Shown in pieces: positions 47,750 through 57,420 of a stretch of DNA of 64,000 bases. The stretch spans positions 41,367 through 105,366 of the forward strand of contig WTGN01000045.1 of NCBI GenBank assembly GCA_011523545.1, in the 5' to 3' direction. Position 1 is the first letter of the stretch, and every line of letters starts with the position of its first letter. Made by a program: the position numbers and the translations under genes. Source of the DNA: Chloroflexota bacterium (GTDB taxonomy: Bacteria > Chloroflexota > Anaerolineae > Aggregatilineales > Phototrophicaceae). The notes beneath the pieces were generated by a model, which was not told where the DNA came from, did not search any database, and was given only the letters and a program-made list of their open reading frames with translations.

Positions 47750-48667
47750 ATGAAACATTTTCTGGAACTGGCCAGCTTCTCGACCGCTGAACTGCACGCG
47801 CTATTGGAGTCGGCGCTGCGTTTGAAAGCGAAGTGGCAGGCGGGCGGCAACGAACCGGTGCTGCGGGGCAAGACCCTCGGCATGATTTTCCAGAAGCCGT
47901 CCTTGCGCACGCGCGTCTCTTTTGAAATGGCGATGAAGCATCTGGGCGGCGACGCCATCATGCTGGGCCCGCAGGAGATCGGCCTGGGCGTGCGCGAAAG
48001 CATACCCGATGTCGCGCGCGTACTCTCCAGCTATGTGGATGGCATCATGGCGCGGGTTTACGATCATGCCGACGTTGTCGAGTTGGCGGCGCACTCAAGC
48101 GTGCCCGTCATCAACGGCTTGAGCGACGGCTACCATCCCTGCCAGGCTTTGGGCGACATGCTGACGATTCATGAGCATTTTGGCGCGCTGGATGGTTTGC
48201 GCCTGGCCTTCGTCGGCGATGGCAACAACGTGGCCGCCTCCGTTGCCTTGGCCTGTGCTCACTTTGGCGTCAGCTTCAGCATCGCGACGCCGGAAGGCTA
48301 TGAGATGCAGCGGCCGGTGCGTGAGCAGGCCTTTGGCATCGCCGGTCGCAATGGTTCTGTGCTGGAAATGTGCACGCGTCCGCAACTGGCTGTGGCCGGG
48401 GCTGATGTCGTCTATACCGATACCTGGGTCAGCATGGGGCAGGAAGCCGAAGCGGCCGAGCGCGCCAGCGAGTTTGACGCCTATCAGGTCAACCAAGAAT
48501 TGTTAGGCGCCGCCAAACCGAAGGCGATTGTGATGCACTGCTTGCCGGCCCACCGCGGCGATGAGATAACGGACGCGGTCATGGATGGTCCCCAGTCGAA
48601 AATCTTCGAGCAGGCGGAAAACCGCCTCCACGCCCAGAAGGCGATACTGGCGCGCCTGCTGAAATAG
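47750..48667 (+). CDS. argF: Ornithine carbamoyltransferase
   Basis: IFQKPSLRTRVSFEMAMKHLGG carbamoyl-phosphate motif (SxRTR), HPCQALGDMLTI, MHCLPAHRGDEI. Confidence 0.96.
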   Translation: MKHFLELASFSTAELHALLESALRLKAKWQAGGNEPVLRGKTLGMIFQKPSLRTRVSFEMAMKHLGGDAIMLGPQEIGLGVRESIPDVARVLSSYVDGIMARVYDHADVVELAAHSSVPVINGLSDGYHPCQALGDMLTIHEHFGALDGLRLAFVGDGNNVAASVALACAHFGVSFSIATPEGYEMQRPVREQAFGIAGRNGSVLEMCTRPQLAVAGADVVYTDTWVSMGQEAEAAERASEFDAYQVNQELLGAAKPKAIVMHCLPAHRGDEITDAVMDGPQSKIFEQAENRLHAQKAILARLLK

Positions 48668-48774
48668 CGCCCTCTCCCCGCGACACCCCTGTCTAATTCA
48701 AAGAACGCGACGGTTGTAGACACATGCGCGACGATGCCGCTGCCCATGCATACAACCTTGCATTGCGCCGTCTA

Positions 48775-48840
48775 GCTCCCCCTCCCTGACTCGTCGGATG
48801 CCCGCCATAGAGATGGCGGGAGGGGGCCGGAGGGTGGGGT
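48775..48840. repeat. Purine/pyrimidine-rich imperfect palindrome
   Basis: GCTCCCCCTCCC...CCCGCCATAGAGATGGCGGGAGGGGGCCGGAGGGTGGGGT. Confidence 0.5.
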
Positions 48841-49034
48841 GCGCTGACGACCATTACTTCGCGCGCGCCGGCAGGCACATCGCGCCGCTGCAAGTGACTG
48901 GTGATTCGTCGGCGCAGGCCTGTATTAGGTGTTACAGTGTGATAACCAAGACAGCATCAGCGAGTTTATACAAGTACATAAACAATCGGCCGGCTGAACC
49001 TGCCTGCCGATTTGCTTGAGGCGGAAGGTCTGCG

Positions 49035-49910
49035 GTGGAACAGATTCTCCTCATTTTGGGAAGCGTGCAATGGCGCGATGTCGTTGATATCGCCATCGTG
49101 ACGACCCTCTTTTACAGCATCACATTTATGTTTCGCGGCACGCAGGCGGTCGCGCTATTTCGTGGCATCGCATTGGTGGTGATCGGCTTGATTTCAGTGG
49201 CGGCGCTCTTCCGCCTGGAAGCTTTAAGCTGGCTGCTGGCCAACAGCTTGACCGCGCTGGTCATTGCCATCCCGGTGATCTTCCAGCCGGAGATTCGGCG
49301 TGTGCTGGAACGCTTGGGGCGCGGGGCGTTTCTGGGCACGCGCCTGGCGCCTCAGGCGGTGCGTGATTCGGTGATTGACGAGATCTGCGCCGCCGCGGAC
49401 AAGCTGTCGGACCGGCGGCACGGCGCGCTCATTGTTATGCAGCGCAACAGCAGCTTGCAAGAATTCATTCGCACCGGCATTCCATTGGACAGCGTCGTGA
49501 CGGCTGACTTGCTGGTCACGCTCTTTTGGCCGCGCACCGAACTGCATGATGGCGCCGTCATCATCGACAATGCCGGGCGAATCGCATCCGCTTCCAGCGT
49601 CTTGCCTATCACCGCCAGCCGCAACCTGCCCAACCCCAACCTGGGCACAAGGCACCGGGCGGCGGTCGGCATAAGCGAAGTCGGCGATTCGCTCTGTGTG
49701 ATCGTTTCGGAAGAGACCGGCAAAATATCCGTCACCAACGCCGGGCGCATGATTCTCGATTTGGACGCGCAGCGGCTCAGGCTCATACTCAGCGCCTATT
49801 ACGGTCCAGCTGAACAGACAGTCGTATCCTTTCGTGGCCGACTGCGCGAGATGCTGGACGACTTGCGGCTGCGCGTTCAGACGCGCGGCAATCAGCGGGC
49901 ACAGACATGA
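49035..49910 (+). CDS. cdaA: Diadenylate cyclase (DisA_N domain)
   Basis: N-terminal TMs; ELHDGAVIIDNAGRIASASSVLPI and GTRHRAAVGISEVGDSLCVIVSEETGKISV. Confidence 0.95.
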   Translation: MEQILLILGSVQWRDVVDIAIVTTLFYSITFMFRGTQAVALFRGIALVVIGLISVAALFRLEALSWLLANSLTALVIAIPVIFQPEIRRVLERLGRGAFLGTRLAPQAVRDSVIDEICAAADKLSDRRHGALIVMQRNSSLQEFIRTGIPLDSVVTADLLVTLFWPRTELHDGAVIIDNAGRIASASSVLPITASRNLPNPNLGTRHRAAVGISEVGDSLCVIVSEETGKISVTNAGRMILDLDAQRLRLILSAYYGPAEQTVVSFRGRLREMLDDLRLRVQTRGNQRAQT

Positions 49911-51211
49911 TCGTGAGGCTATCAAAGTCGGACATGGCCGGCAACTTGCTCTGGCTGGCGGTATCGCTTCTCCTGGCGTCGGGCGTCTGGTACATCGCGG
50001 TGACATCGGCGGACCCCATCGGCAAGAGGAGCTTCCGCAGCATACCGGTGCAGATTGTGCCAAGCAAAACGGCGGAGATGACCAACAGCCGTACGCGCAC
50101 CGCGACCGTTACGATTCAGGGCTTGCAAACCACGATATCCGCTCGGCGCGCCGAAGACATCGTGGTGCGCGCCGACCTTTCGCGCCTGGGGCCGGGAACG
50201 CACACTGTTCCGCTCGAAGTGAGCGTGGCGCAGCCGGATGCCGATTCCGCGCGCCGGTTGGTTGCGCTTGTGCAGCCATCGCAAATCATCGTTGAACTGG
50301 AACCGCTGGAATCGCACGAAAAGAAGATTGTCATCGAGCTGCTGCGGGCGCCGCCCATCGGCTTCAGGCATGACGACCCGCTGCCGAATATTACTGAGGT
50401 CCTCGTGAGCGGCGCGGCGAGCCGGGTTGGGCAGGTTGTGGCCGCGCGCGGCGAGCTTGATCTATCCGCCAGCCGCAATCCGATTGAAGCTGACCTGCGT
50501 CTGTACGCGGTTGACGCGGACGGGGGCCGTATCGCCGATGTTGAGTTGGATCCGCAGACGGTCACAGTTTCGGTCAATATCGCGCGGCGCGATGATATCC
50601 GTCAGATCGCTGTCCGGCCTAATGTCTTGCTGGATACGCTGCCGGCCGGCTTCACATTGAAGAACCAGAGTTACGACCCCGAATCGATCTTCGTCAGCGG
50701 CGCGCCCGAGCAGTTGGGCAACATTTCCGATACGCTCTTCACCGAGCCGATCAGCCTGGTCGATCGCCAAGAGGGCTTTGACATCACCGTGCCCGTGCGC
50801 TTGCCAGGCGATGATCTATTTGTCATGAGTGGAGACAATAATGTAACCGTCTCAATCGAAATCATTCCGATCATCGATTCGCGACAGATCGACAATATCG
50901 AGGTCGCGCATATCGGCTTGGAAGGCGATTATTCGGTGTCAATCGTGCCGAAGGCTGTATCAGCTATCGTCACTGGTCCGGTGGTGATGGTCGATGTTCT
51001 GACAGTGGAGCACATTCAGGTCGTGGTCGATCTCAACGGGCTATCGCCGGGCGTATACGACCGCGAACCGTCAATCTCCATCAACCAGGGTGAACTTGGC
51101 GGGGAAAATGTCTCCCTGTTGCCCGATGTGGTCAATGTGGAAATCGCGCTGCCCGAAGAGGAATCGCAAGAGGCGGACGGGGCGGCAACGCCGTCATCGG
51201 TCAACGGCTAG
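49907..51211 (+). CDS. YbbR/CdaR-like repeat protein
   Basis: N-terminal TM then repeated YbbR-like beta domains; overlaps the cdaA stop by 4 nt. Confidence 0.9.
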   Translation: MIVRLSKSDMAGNLLWLAVSLLLASGVWYIAVTSADPIGKRSFRSIPVQIVPSKTAEMTNSRTRTATVTIQGLQTTISARRAEDIVVRADLSRLGPGTHTVPLEVSVAQPDADSARRLVALVQPSQIIVELEPLESHEKKIVIELLRAPPIGFRHDDPLPNITEVLVSGAASRVGQVVAARGELDLSASRNPIEADLRLYAVDADGGRIADVELDPQTVTVSVNIARRDDIRQIAVRPNVLLDTLPAGFTLKNQSYDPESIFVSGAPEQLGNISDTLFTEPISLVDRQEGFDITVPVRLPGDDLFVMSGDNNVTVSIEIIPIIDSRQIDNIEVAHIGLEGDYSVSIVPKAVSAIVTGPVVMVDVLTVEHIQVVVDLNGLSPGVYDREPSISINQGELGGENVSLLPDVVNVEIALPEEESQEADGAATPSSVNG

Positions 51212-51364
51212 ACGCCCGCTACCTACCGCGCCGGAATCGGTCCAGTTTACCAATGGCTGATGGCGCGGCCGGCGGCCATCCGCGCCTTATCCCTATCTAA
51301 TCCGACAGCTGCCGACTACAATGCTGCGGCATTCTCTCTATAGGCGGCGGGGCCAATTTGAACC

Positions 51365-52765
51365 GTGTCTCGTAAACCAATTGTCGCCCTCGTTGGGCGC
51401 CCGAACGTCGGCAAAAGCACGCTCTTTAACCGGCTCGTGGGTGAGCGGCTTGCCGTCACGCATGAGATTCCCGGCACAACGCGGGATCGATTGCATGGCG
51501 AATCCTTCTGGAACGGCGTCACTTTTCAGGTGGTCGACACCGGTGGCATTGAGGTCTACCAGCCCCGCGGTTCGCGCGATGAATCGCCCTTGGCCGAGGG
51601 CAGCAGAGACTTTGTCAAGGAGATCATTGAACAGGCGCTGATCGCCATCGCCGACGCCGATGCCATCATTCTGCTGGTCGACGCGCAAACCGGCGTGACG
51701 GCCGCGGATGAAGCGATCGCCGAGATTCTGCGCCGCTCCGCCAAGCCGGTTCTGGTCGCCGCCAACAAGATTGACGACAAGGCGCATGAAGCCGAAGCCT
51801 TCGATTTTTACGCGCTCGGCTTAAATGTCATCGGCATCAGCGCCATTCACGGCTTGGGCGTGGGTGATCTGCTGGATGCACTGGTGCAGGCCTTTGGCAG
51901 CTTGCCGCCCGAACCCGGGGACGACGAAGCGGACGATCATTTGAAGATTGCCATCGTGGGACGCCCCAACGCCGGCAAGAGCACGCTGCTGAACAAACTC
52001 ATCGGCGAGGACCGCGCCATCGTGAGCGATGTCGCCGGCACCACGCGCGACGCCATCGACACCGAAATCAGTTATTTCGCTGAGAAGGTGACATTGATCG
52101 ACACGGCTGGCATACGCCGCCGCGGGCGCATAGAAGCGGGCGTGGAGCGATACAGCGTCATCCGCGCGATGAAAGCGATCGAACGCGCCGATGTCGCCCT
52201 GCTGGTCATCGACGCCAATCTGGGCGTGACCGAGCAAGATGAACACATCGCCGGTTTCGTCATTGAAGCGTACAAGAGCCTGGTCATCGTCGTGAACAAA
52301 TGGGACGCGGTTGTCAAGGACGCCTTCACCATGAGCGCCTTTACCGACAATATCCGCGACCGGCTGCACTTCGTGCGTTACGCGCCCATCATCTATATCA
52401 GCGCCTTGGGCGGGCAGCGCATTCATCAGGTGCTGGAGGCGGCTTACCGCGTCTGGGAGGCGCGTTTTCTACGTATGCCCACATCCGATGTCAATCGACT
52501 GCTGCGTGAAGCGGTCGAGCGGCACCCGCCCCATGCCAAGGGCACAAAACGGCTGAAATTCTTGTACGCGTCGCAGGTGCGCACCGATCCGCCGCTGATC
52601 CTCTTTCATGTTAACGATCCGACCCAGGTGCATTTCACCTACAAACGCTACCTGGAGAATCAGTTCCGCGCCGCTTACGAATTTGAAGGCACGCCGATAC
52701 GCATGAGTTTCCGCGCCAGAGAGAGCAGGCGCATGCCCGCCGTTGAGCAGCCGGGCGGCGAATGA
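51365..52765 (+). CDS. der: Ribosome biogenesis GTPase Der (EngA)
   Basis: Two G domains: VGRPNVGKSTLFNRL and VGRPNAGKSTLLNKL; NKID, NKWD; C-terminal KH-like domain. Confidence 0.97.
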   Translation: MSRKPIVALVGRPNVGKSTLFNRLVGERLAVTHEIPGTTRDRLHGESFWNGVTFQVVDTGGIEVYQPRGSRDESPLAEGSRDFVKEIIEQALIAIADADAIILLVDAQTGVTAADEAIAEILRRSAKPVLVAANKIDDKAHEAEAFDFYALGLNVIGISAIHGLGVGDLLDALVQAFGSLPPEPGDDEADDHLKIAIVGRPNAGKSTLLNKLIGEDRAIVSDVAGTTRDAIDTEISYFAEKVTLIDTAGIRRRGRIEAGVERYSVIRAMKAIERADVALLVIDANLGVTEQDEHIAGFVIEAYKSLVIVVNKWDAVVKDAFTMSAFTDNIRDRLHFVRYAPIIYISALGGQRIHQVLEAAYRVWEARFLRMPTSDVNRLLREAVERHPPHAKGTKRLKFLYASQVRTDPPLILFHVNDPTQVHFTYKRYLENQFRAAYEFEGTPIRMSFRARESRRMPAVEQPGGE

Positions 52766-52925
52766 GCCGGCCAGTGATTTCATCGGATTGAACGCCGGCA
52801 AGGGCCGATTTCATGCGAGCGCAGACTCTATTGCGCTGACTTCGGCGTGACCTTATAATTTGCCCTGCTGCCAGGTTAGGCGCCCGCGGGGCGCGACGCT
52901 AGCGGACGACGCGGGAGGAGACGGG

Positions 52926-53498
52926 ATGTTTAGCAGTCACACAGGTGAATTGCCGCGGCCAAAGCTGAGGACACCGGGTCTGCTGCTGGAGATCGTCAGC
53001 ACCTTGCTCTTCATCGTCGCCGTTACCGCGCTCTTCGACTTGGCGATACCGCGGTCGCTGGTCGATGGGCACAGCATGGAACCGACATTTTTTGGCAATG
53101 ATCGCCTGGTCGTCAGCCGGGTACACTATCTGCTGGGGCAGCCGCAGCGGGGAGACATTCTTGTCTTCAACTCGCTGAACCAGCGGGAGTTGGAACGCGG
53201 CGTTATGCTGATCAAACGCGTCATCGGCGCCCCTGGCGACACCGTAGAATTCCGCGATCAGAAAATCCATATCAATGGCGAAGCGCTCGATGAGCCCTAC
53301 ATCATGGATGAAGACTGCCGCAGACGTTGCCAAGACCGGGCTTGGCAGCTCGCGGAGGATGAGTACTTCATGATGGGCGACAACCGCAACAACAGCAACG
53401 ACTCGCGCGCATTTGGCCCCGTGCCGTTGACGAGCATCGTTGGCAGGGTTATTCTGCGCTATTGGCCCGTCAATTCGATCGGAATGATACCGAGTTAG
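52926..53498 (+). CDS. lepB: Signal peptidase I
   Basis: DGHSMEPTFFGNDRLVVSR (catalytic Ser), GVMLIKRVIGAPGDTVEF (catalytic Lys), YFMMGDNRNNSNDSRAFG. Confidence 0.96.
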   Translation: MFSSHTGELPRPKLRTPGLLLEIVSTLLFIVAVTALFDLAIPRSLVDGHSMEPTFFGNDRLVVSRVHYLLGQPQRGDILVFNSLNQRELERGVMLIKRVIGAPGDTVEFRDQKIHINGEALDEPYIMDEDCRRRCQDRAWQLAEDEYFMMGDNRNNSNDSRAFGPVPLTSIVGRVILRYWPVNSIGMIPS

Positions 53499-53507
53499 GG
53501 CGGCGCG

Positions 53508-53783
53508 ATGAAGGACGCCAAATCGAAGGGTTACGCCTGCCCGCGCTGCACTGTCGGACGCTGCACGCCGCAGACGACCACAGTCGCCGATGTCTACCAC
53601 GGCCACCTGCTGAGCCTGCCCAATGTCAAAGCCTACCGATGCGATGTTTGCCAATTTGCTGAATTCGAGAGTGAAACGCTGGAGGCGCTGTGGCAAGAAC
53701 TCTATGGTGAAGGGCCGGCGGATGAATATCAGTCCATCGCGGGCCAGAAACGCAGCTCGACTTACGGCGGCGGCTCAACCTGA
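53508..53783 (+). CDS. Small zinc-ribbon protein (YgiT-type-like)
   Basis: ACPRCTVGRC... VYHGHLLSLPNVKAYRCDVCQF with two Cys pairs. Confidence 0.6.
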   Translation: MKDAKSKGYACPRCTVGRCTPQTTTVADVYHGHLLSLPNVKAYRCDVCQFAEFESETLEALWQELYGEGPADEYQSIAGQKRSSTYGGGST

Positions 53784-53880
53784 GGGATGGCGCTCTCGCT
53801 TGCCCAGGCAGGAAACGCGAAACTTGGCGAAACAAATCTTGACTTGGCCTGCCAAGCGGTGTATCCTGCCGGCGTTGCAT

Positions 53881-53953
53881 GGCCCCTTCGTCTAGCGGCC
53901 TAGGATGCCACCCTTTCAAGGTGGAGACACGGGTTCGAGTCCCGTAGGGGCTA
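53881..53953 (+). tRNA. tRNA-Glu, anticodon TTC
   Basis: Cloverleaf by eye: acceptor GGCCCCT/AGGGGCT (one terminal G-U), anticodon stem-loop CCACC-CTTTCAA-GGTGG, T arm ACGGG-TTCGAGT-CCCGT; CCA not encoded. Confidence 0.95.
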
Positions 53954-53974
53954 CAACTGGCGCAATCCATACTC

Positions 53975-54003
53975 AACCCTTCACAATGACGCGAAGGGTT
54001 TTT
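53975..54003 (+). terminator. Intrinsic terminator after tRNA-Glu
   Basis: AACCCTTC-acaatgacgc-GAAGGGTT followed by TTT. Confidence 0.75.
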
Positions 54004-54148
54004 GCATTGAAGGGGTCGTTGCGCTACTATTTAGCCGACCGACCAATGACCAATTATTCCCGAATGGAGGCGCCATTAGCAGATCGAGAGCACAATCTGA
54101 AGCAATGCCGAATTGTTGGCGAAAACTGAGGAAGAGAGGGAATTTGAA

Positions 54149-55468
54149 ATGCTTAGCAAACGTTTGATTCTGCTGGTTTCGCTTGCCTTGCTTGCCACTT
54201 TGGCGGCCGGGGCGGCATCGGCGCAGGACAATAAAGTCACGCTCTGGGCGGCCGACAGCGATACGGGCAGCTGCTGGGCGCGGCTGCTGGTGGATACCTT
54301 CCCGCGCGAAGACATTGAGCTTGATGTCGTGCTTCAGCCGGGCAGCAGCCTGGTTGACGCGCAGCGCACGGCTCTGCAAGGCGGCGCCGGCCCCGATATC
54401 ACCTTCTCGCATGGCCCGTCGTTCATGCTGGAATTGGCCAATGCCGGTCTGCTGCTTTCCCTGGATCACTATGCCGACGAGTATGGCTGGGGCGATCGCT
54501 TCGCGCCCTGGGCGCTGGATCTCGGGCGCGTCGAAGGTTCGCTGTACAGCTTGTCCGAAGAGCTTGAGACGGTGATTCTGTATTACAACAAGACCGTCTT
54601 TGAAGAACATGGTTGGGAGATCCCAACGACCATGGATGGCCTGTACGCCTTGGCGGACGCCATACGCGAAGCGGGCTTGGTTGTGATGGGCCCGGCCTTC
54701 GGTGAATGCGCGCCTTGCTTCGAATGGGCGGTGAGCGTCTTCTTCACTCACCACGCGGGCCCCGAAAAGACATACGAGGCCTTGACGGGACAGCGCCCCT
54801 GGACCGACCCAGCCTTCGTCGAGGCGATAACGGCCCTGAAAGACATCGTGCAAGACGGATGGTACATGGGCGGCCTTGACCTTTTCTTCTCCGATACCTT
54901 CCAGCAGGCGCATTCGCTCTTCGGCGCCGGCGAGATCGCCATGAGCTTTGAAGGCACCTGGATGCTCGACAATTATCAGCGCGACTACTTCGGCGAGCCC
55001 GGCGGCAACGAGAATGAGTGGGATTGGTTCGCCTTCCCGACGACCTTCTCTGAAGAGCCGCACTTCGTCATCGGGGTCGGCTCGAGCTGGGGCATCAGCC
55101 AATGGGCGCAAAATCCGGACGCGGCGGCCGCCGTGCTCGACTTCTATTACAGCACGAGCTACCAGGCCGAATCGCATAGCGTCTGCGGCAATGCGCCAGC
55201 GCCCCTGCTTTACGAGGGCGATGTCTTCGCCAATGCCGACCCGCGTGAAGCGCGCCTGTACCAGGTATTCGGCGAGGCTTCGGCCGCCGGCAACTATGGT
55301 TATACCAGTTGGAGCTTCTGGCCGGCGCGGACCAACGTCTGGCTCTGGGAGCAGATTACGCGCGTCTACGATGATCAGATCTCGGTGGAAGATTATCTGG
55401 CCGGCATGCAGAAGGAATTCGAAGAGGAATTCGCTGAGGGGCTGATACCGCCGATTCCACCACGTTAG
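54149..55468 (+). CDS. Carbohydrate ABC transporter substrate-binding protein (Sec signal peptide)
   Basis: MLSKRLILLVSLALLATLAAGAASAQ signal; extracellular solute-binding family pattern (GPDITFSHGPSFMLELANAGLLLSLDHYADEY); permease genes follow. Confidence 0.9.
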   Translation: MLSKRLILLVSLALLATLAAGAASAQDNKVTLWAADSDTGSCWARLLVDTFPREDIELDVVLQPGSSLVDAQRTALQGGAGPDITFSHGPSFMLELANAGLLLSLDHYADEYGWGDRFAPWALDLGRVEGSLYSLSEELETVILYYNKTVFEEHGWEIPTTMDGLYALADAIREAGLVVMGPAFGECAPCFEWAVSVFFTHHAGPEKTYEALTGQRPWTDPAFVEAITALKDIVQDGWYMGGLDLFFSDTFQQAHSLFGAGEIAMSFEGTWMLDNYQRDYFGEPGGNENEWDWFAFPTTFSEEPHFVIGVGSSWGISQWAQNPDAAAAVLDFYYSTSYQAESHSVCGNAPAPLLYEGDVFANADPREARLYQVFGEASAAGNYGYTSWSFWPARTNVWLWEQITRVYDDQISVEDYLAGMQKEFEEEFAEGLIPPIPPR

Positions 55469-55607
55469 CTTGATTTCAGTCCGGTGTTCCAGCGCCAATC
55501 CGCCTGGAACACCGGCTGTTCTCGCGATCGCCTCGCCGGGCTTGCATTCTGTACGGCAGCTTCCATCACTGAGTTTACAGACACCGGCACTATTGAGGTA
55601 AATCTTT

Positions 55608-56561
55608 ATGGCGCGGGATATGTCCATGCCCGAAGACAGCCATTATGCAAAGCCGCCTGGCCCGCTGAGCGGAAAGTCAAAGCGGGGCGGGGGTTGGACG
55701 CGCTATCGTCTGATGCGCTATTACATTGTGCCCTGGCTCTTTCTCATTCCGATTCTCGCTTTGCACGCCTTTGTCGTTGTATTTCCGGCGATTCAGGGCG
55801 TCTATTATTCCTTCACCGATTGGTCCGGCATCGGCGAGGCCAAATTCATCGGCTTGCGAAATTTCGAAGAGATGTTCTTCGAAGATCAGAGTTATATCGA
55901 TGCGCTATCGAGAAACGTACAGTGGATGATTTTCCGCATGATCGTTCCCTTTACCTTCGCCCTTTTTGGCGCCAGCCTGCTGGCAAAGGTCAAGCGCGGG
56001 GCGATGATATATCGGACGGCGCTATTCATGCCCTTTATCCTGCCCAGCATCGTAACAGCGACGATTTGGCGTTATCTGTATAATCCGCGCTTCGGCTTGC
56101 CTTCGCTGGTCGGATATGACAAAGCCTTGCTCGGCCAGTCGGATACGGCGTTATGGGCGATCGCCTTCGCCGACAATTGGCAGTTCTGGGGATTCCTAAT
56201 GGTGCTCTTCCTGACCGCCATGCAGGGAATTGACCCGGTGCTTTATGACGCGGCGAAGGTTGATGGCGCGAATCGCTGGCAGGAATTCTGGCATGTAACC
56301 TTGCCAGGCATCAGGCCCGTGGTGCTATTTATGATGATGATGGTGATGATCTGGGCATTCCTCGTATTTGATTACGTCTTTATTTTGACGGGGGGCGGTC
56401 CCGCGGGCGCCACCGAGGTGATCGCAATTGACATCTACAAAAACGCCTTCCAACGATTTGAAGCCGGATACGCCGCCGCCCAGGGCATGACGATTTGTCT
56501 CTTCGCGAGTTTGGTCGTTAGCGGCTTTGCCTTTCTGCGCAAGAGAGGGTGGGATATATGA
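55608..56561 (+). CDS. Sugar ABC transporter permease (MalF-type)
   Basis: Six-TM pattern and EAA loop YDAAKVDGANRWQEFWHVTLPGIRPV. Confidence 0.93.
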   Translation: MARDMSMPEDSHYAKPPGPLSGKSKRGGGWTRYRLMRYYIVPWLFLIPILALHAFVVVFPAIQGVYYSFTDWSGIGEAKFIGLRNFEEMFFEDQSYIDALSRNVQWMIFRMIVPFTFALFGASLLAKVKRGAMIYRTALFMPFILPSIVTATIWRYLYNPRFGLPSLVGYDKALLGQSDTALWAIAFADNWQFWGFLMVLFLTAMQGIDPVLYDAAKVDGANRWQEFWHVTLPGIRPVVLFMMMMVMIWAFLVFDYVFILTGGGPAGATEVIAIDIYKNAFQRFEAGYAAAQGMTICLFASLVVSGFAFLRKRGWDI

Positions 56562-57412
56562 TTGCCAGGCGTGAGCTGTTCATCTTCCAAAAACAGCGCG
56601 AGAGCACGGTCTTCAATCACATTTTCTTGTCCCTCCTGGTCTTATTTTCGCTGGGTCCGGTGGTTTTGCTCGGCGTCAACTCATTCAAGTCCAATGCGGA
56701 AATGGGCTTGAATCCGCTGGGTCTGCCGCGAGAGTGGCGTTTGGAGAATTTCGGCCGCGCCTGGGAACAGGGCGAATTTGAGCGCACCTTCAAAAATAGT
56801 GTCATATATGTGGTTGGCACAGTTTCTTTGGCGCTGGTTTTCTGTGGCTTGGCTGCTTACAGCCTGGCGCGCAAGAATCCGCCGGGCGCCAATTTCGTCA
56901 TGATTTATTTGCTGGTGGCTTCCACAGTGCCGATCTGGCTCTATCTTGTGCCGCTATTCTTCTTATGGCGGCAACTTGGATTCTTGAATACCTATCACGG
57001 ACTCATTCTTATCTATACGGCCTTCAACGCGCCCTTCTCAATTTTTCTCTTGCGCTCCTATTTGATTGGCCTCCCGGTTGAACTCGAAGACGCCGCTCGC
57101 GTTGACGGCGCCAACGAGCTGCAGGTGCTGCTGCGGATCATCGTGCCGCTGGCCTGGCCCGGCTTCCTCACTGTCGGCTTGGTAGTAGGCTTGGGCGTCT
57201 GGAGCGAATTTCAGGTGGCGGTGATCTTCACGCACAACCCGGAGATGTTCCCGGTCACGACAAGTTATTTCAAATTCACCGACCGCTTCGGGCGCGATTG
57301 GGCGCTGACAAACGCGGGCGCTTTTATGATGGTCGCGCCGGTTCTGGTGCTATTCCTGGCTTTGCAGCGCCGCTTCGTCGAAGGCTTGACCCAAGGCGGC
57401 GTCAAGTTCTAA
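56549..57412 (+). CDS. Carbohydrate ABC transporter permease (MalG-type)
   Basis: EAA loop LEDAARVDGANELQVLLRIIVPLAWPG; overlaps upstream permease. Confidence 0.93.
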   Translation: MGYMIARRELFIFQKQRESTVFNHIFLSLLVLFSLGPVVLLGVNSFKSNAEMGLNPLGLPREWRLENFGRAWEQGEFERTFKNSVIYVVGTVSLALVFCGLAAYSLARKNPPGANFVMIYLLVASTVPIWLYLVPLFFLWRQLGFLNTYHGLILIYTAFNAPFSIFLLRSYLIGLPVELEDAARVDGANELQVLLRIIVPLAWPGFLTVGLVVGLGVWSEFQVAVIFTHNPEMFPVTTSYFKFTDRFGRDWALTNAGAFMMVAPVLVLFLALQRRFVEGLTQGGVKF

Positions 57413-57420
57413 GCCATTCC

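Noticed and set aside
49035-51211. cdaA-YbbR pair as a novel signalling system
   Set aside because: CdaA followed by a YbbR/CdaR protein is a common, well-known c-di-AMP arrangement
53981-55627. 548 aa minus-strand ORF
   Set aside because: Antisense to the sugar-binding protein gene and runs through the tRNA terminator region; no recognisable domain
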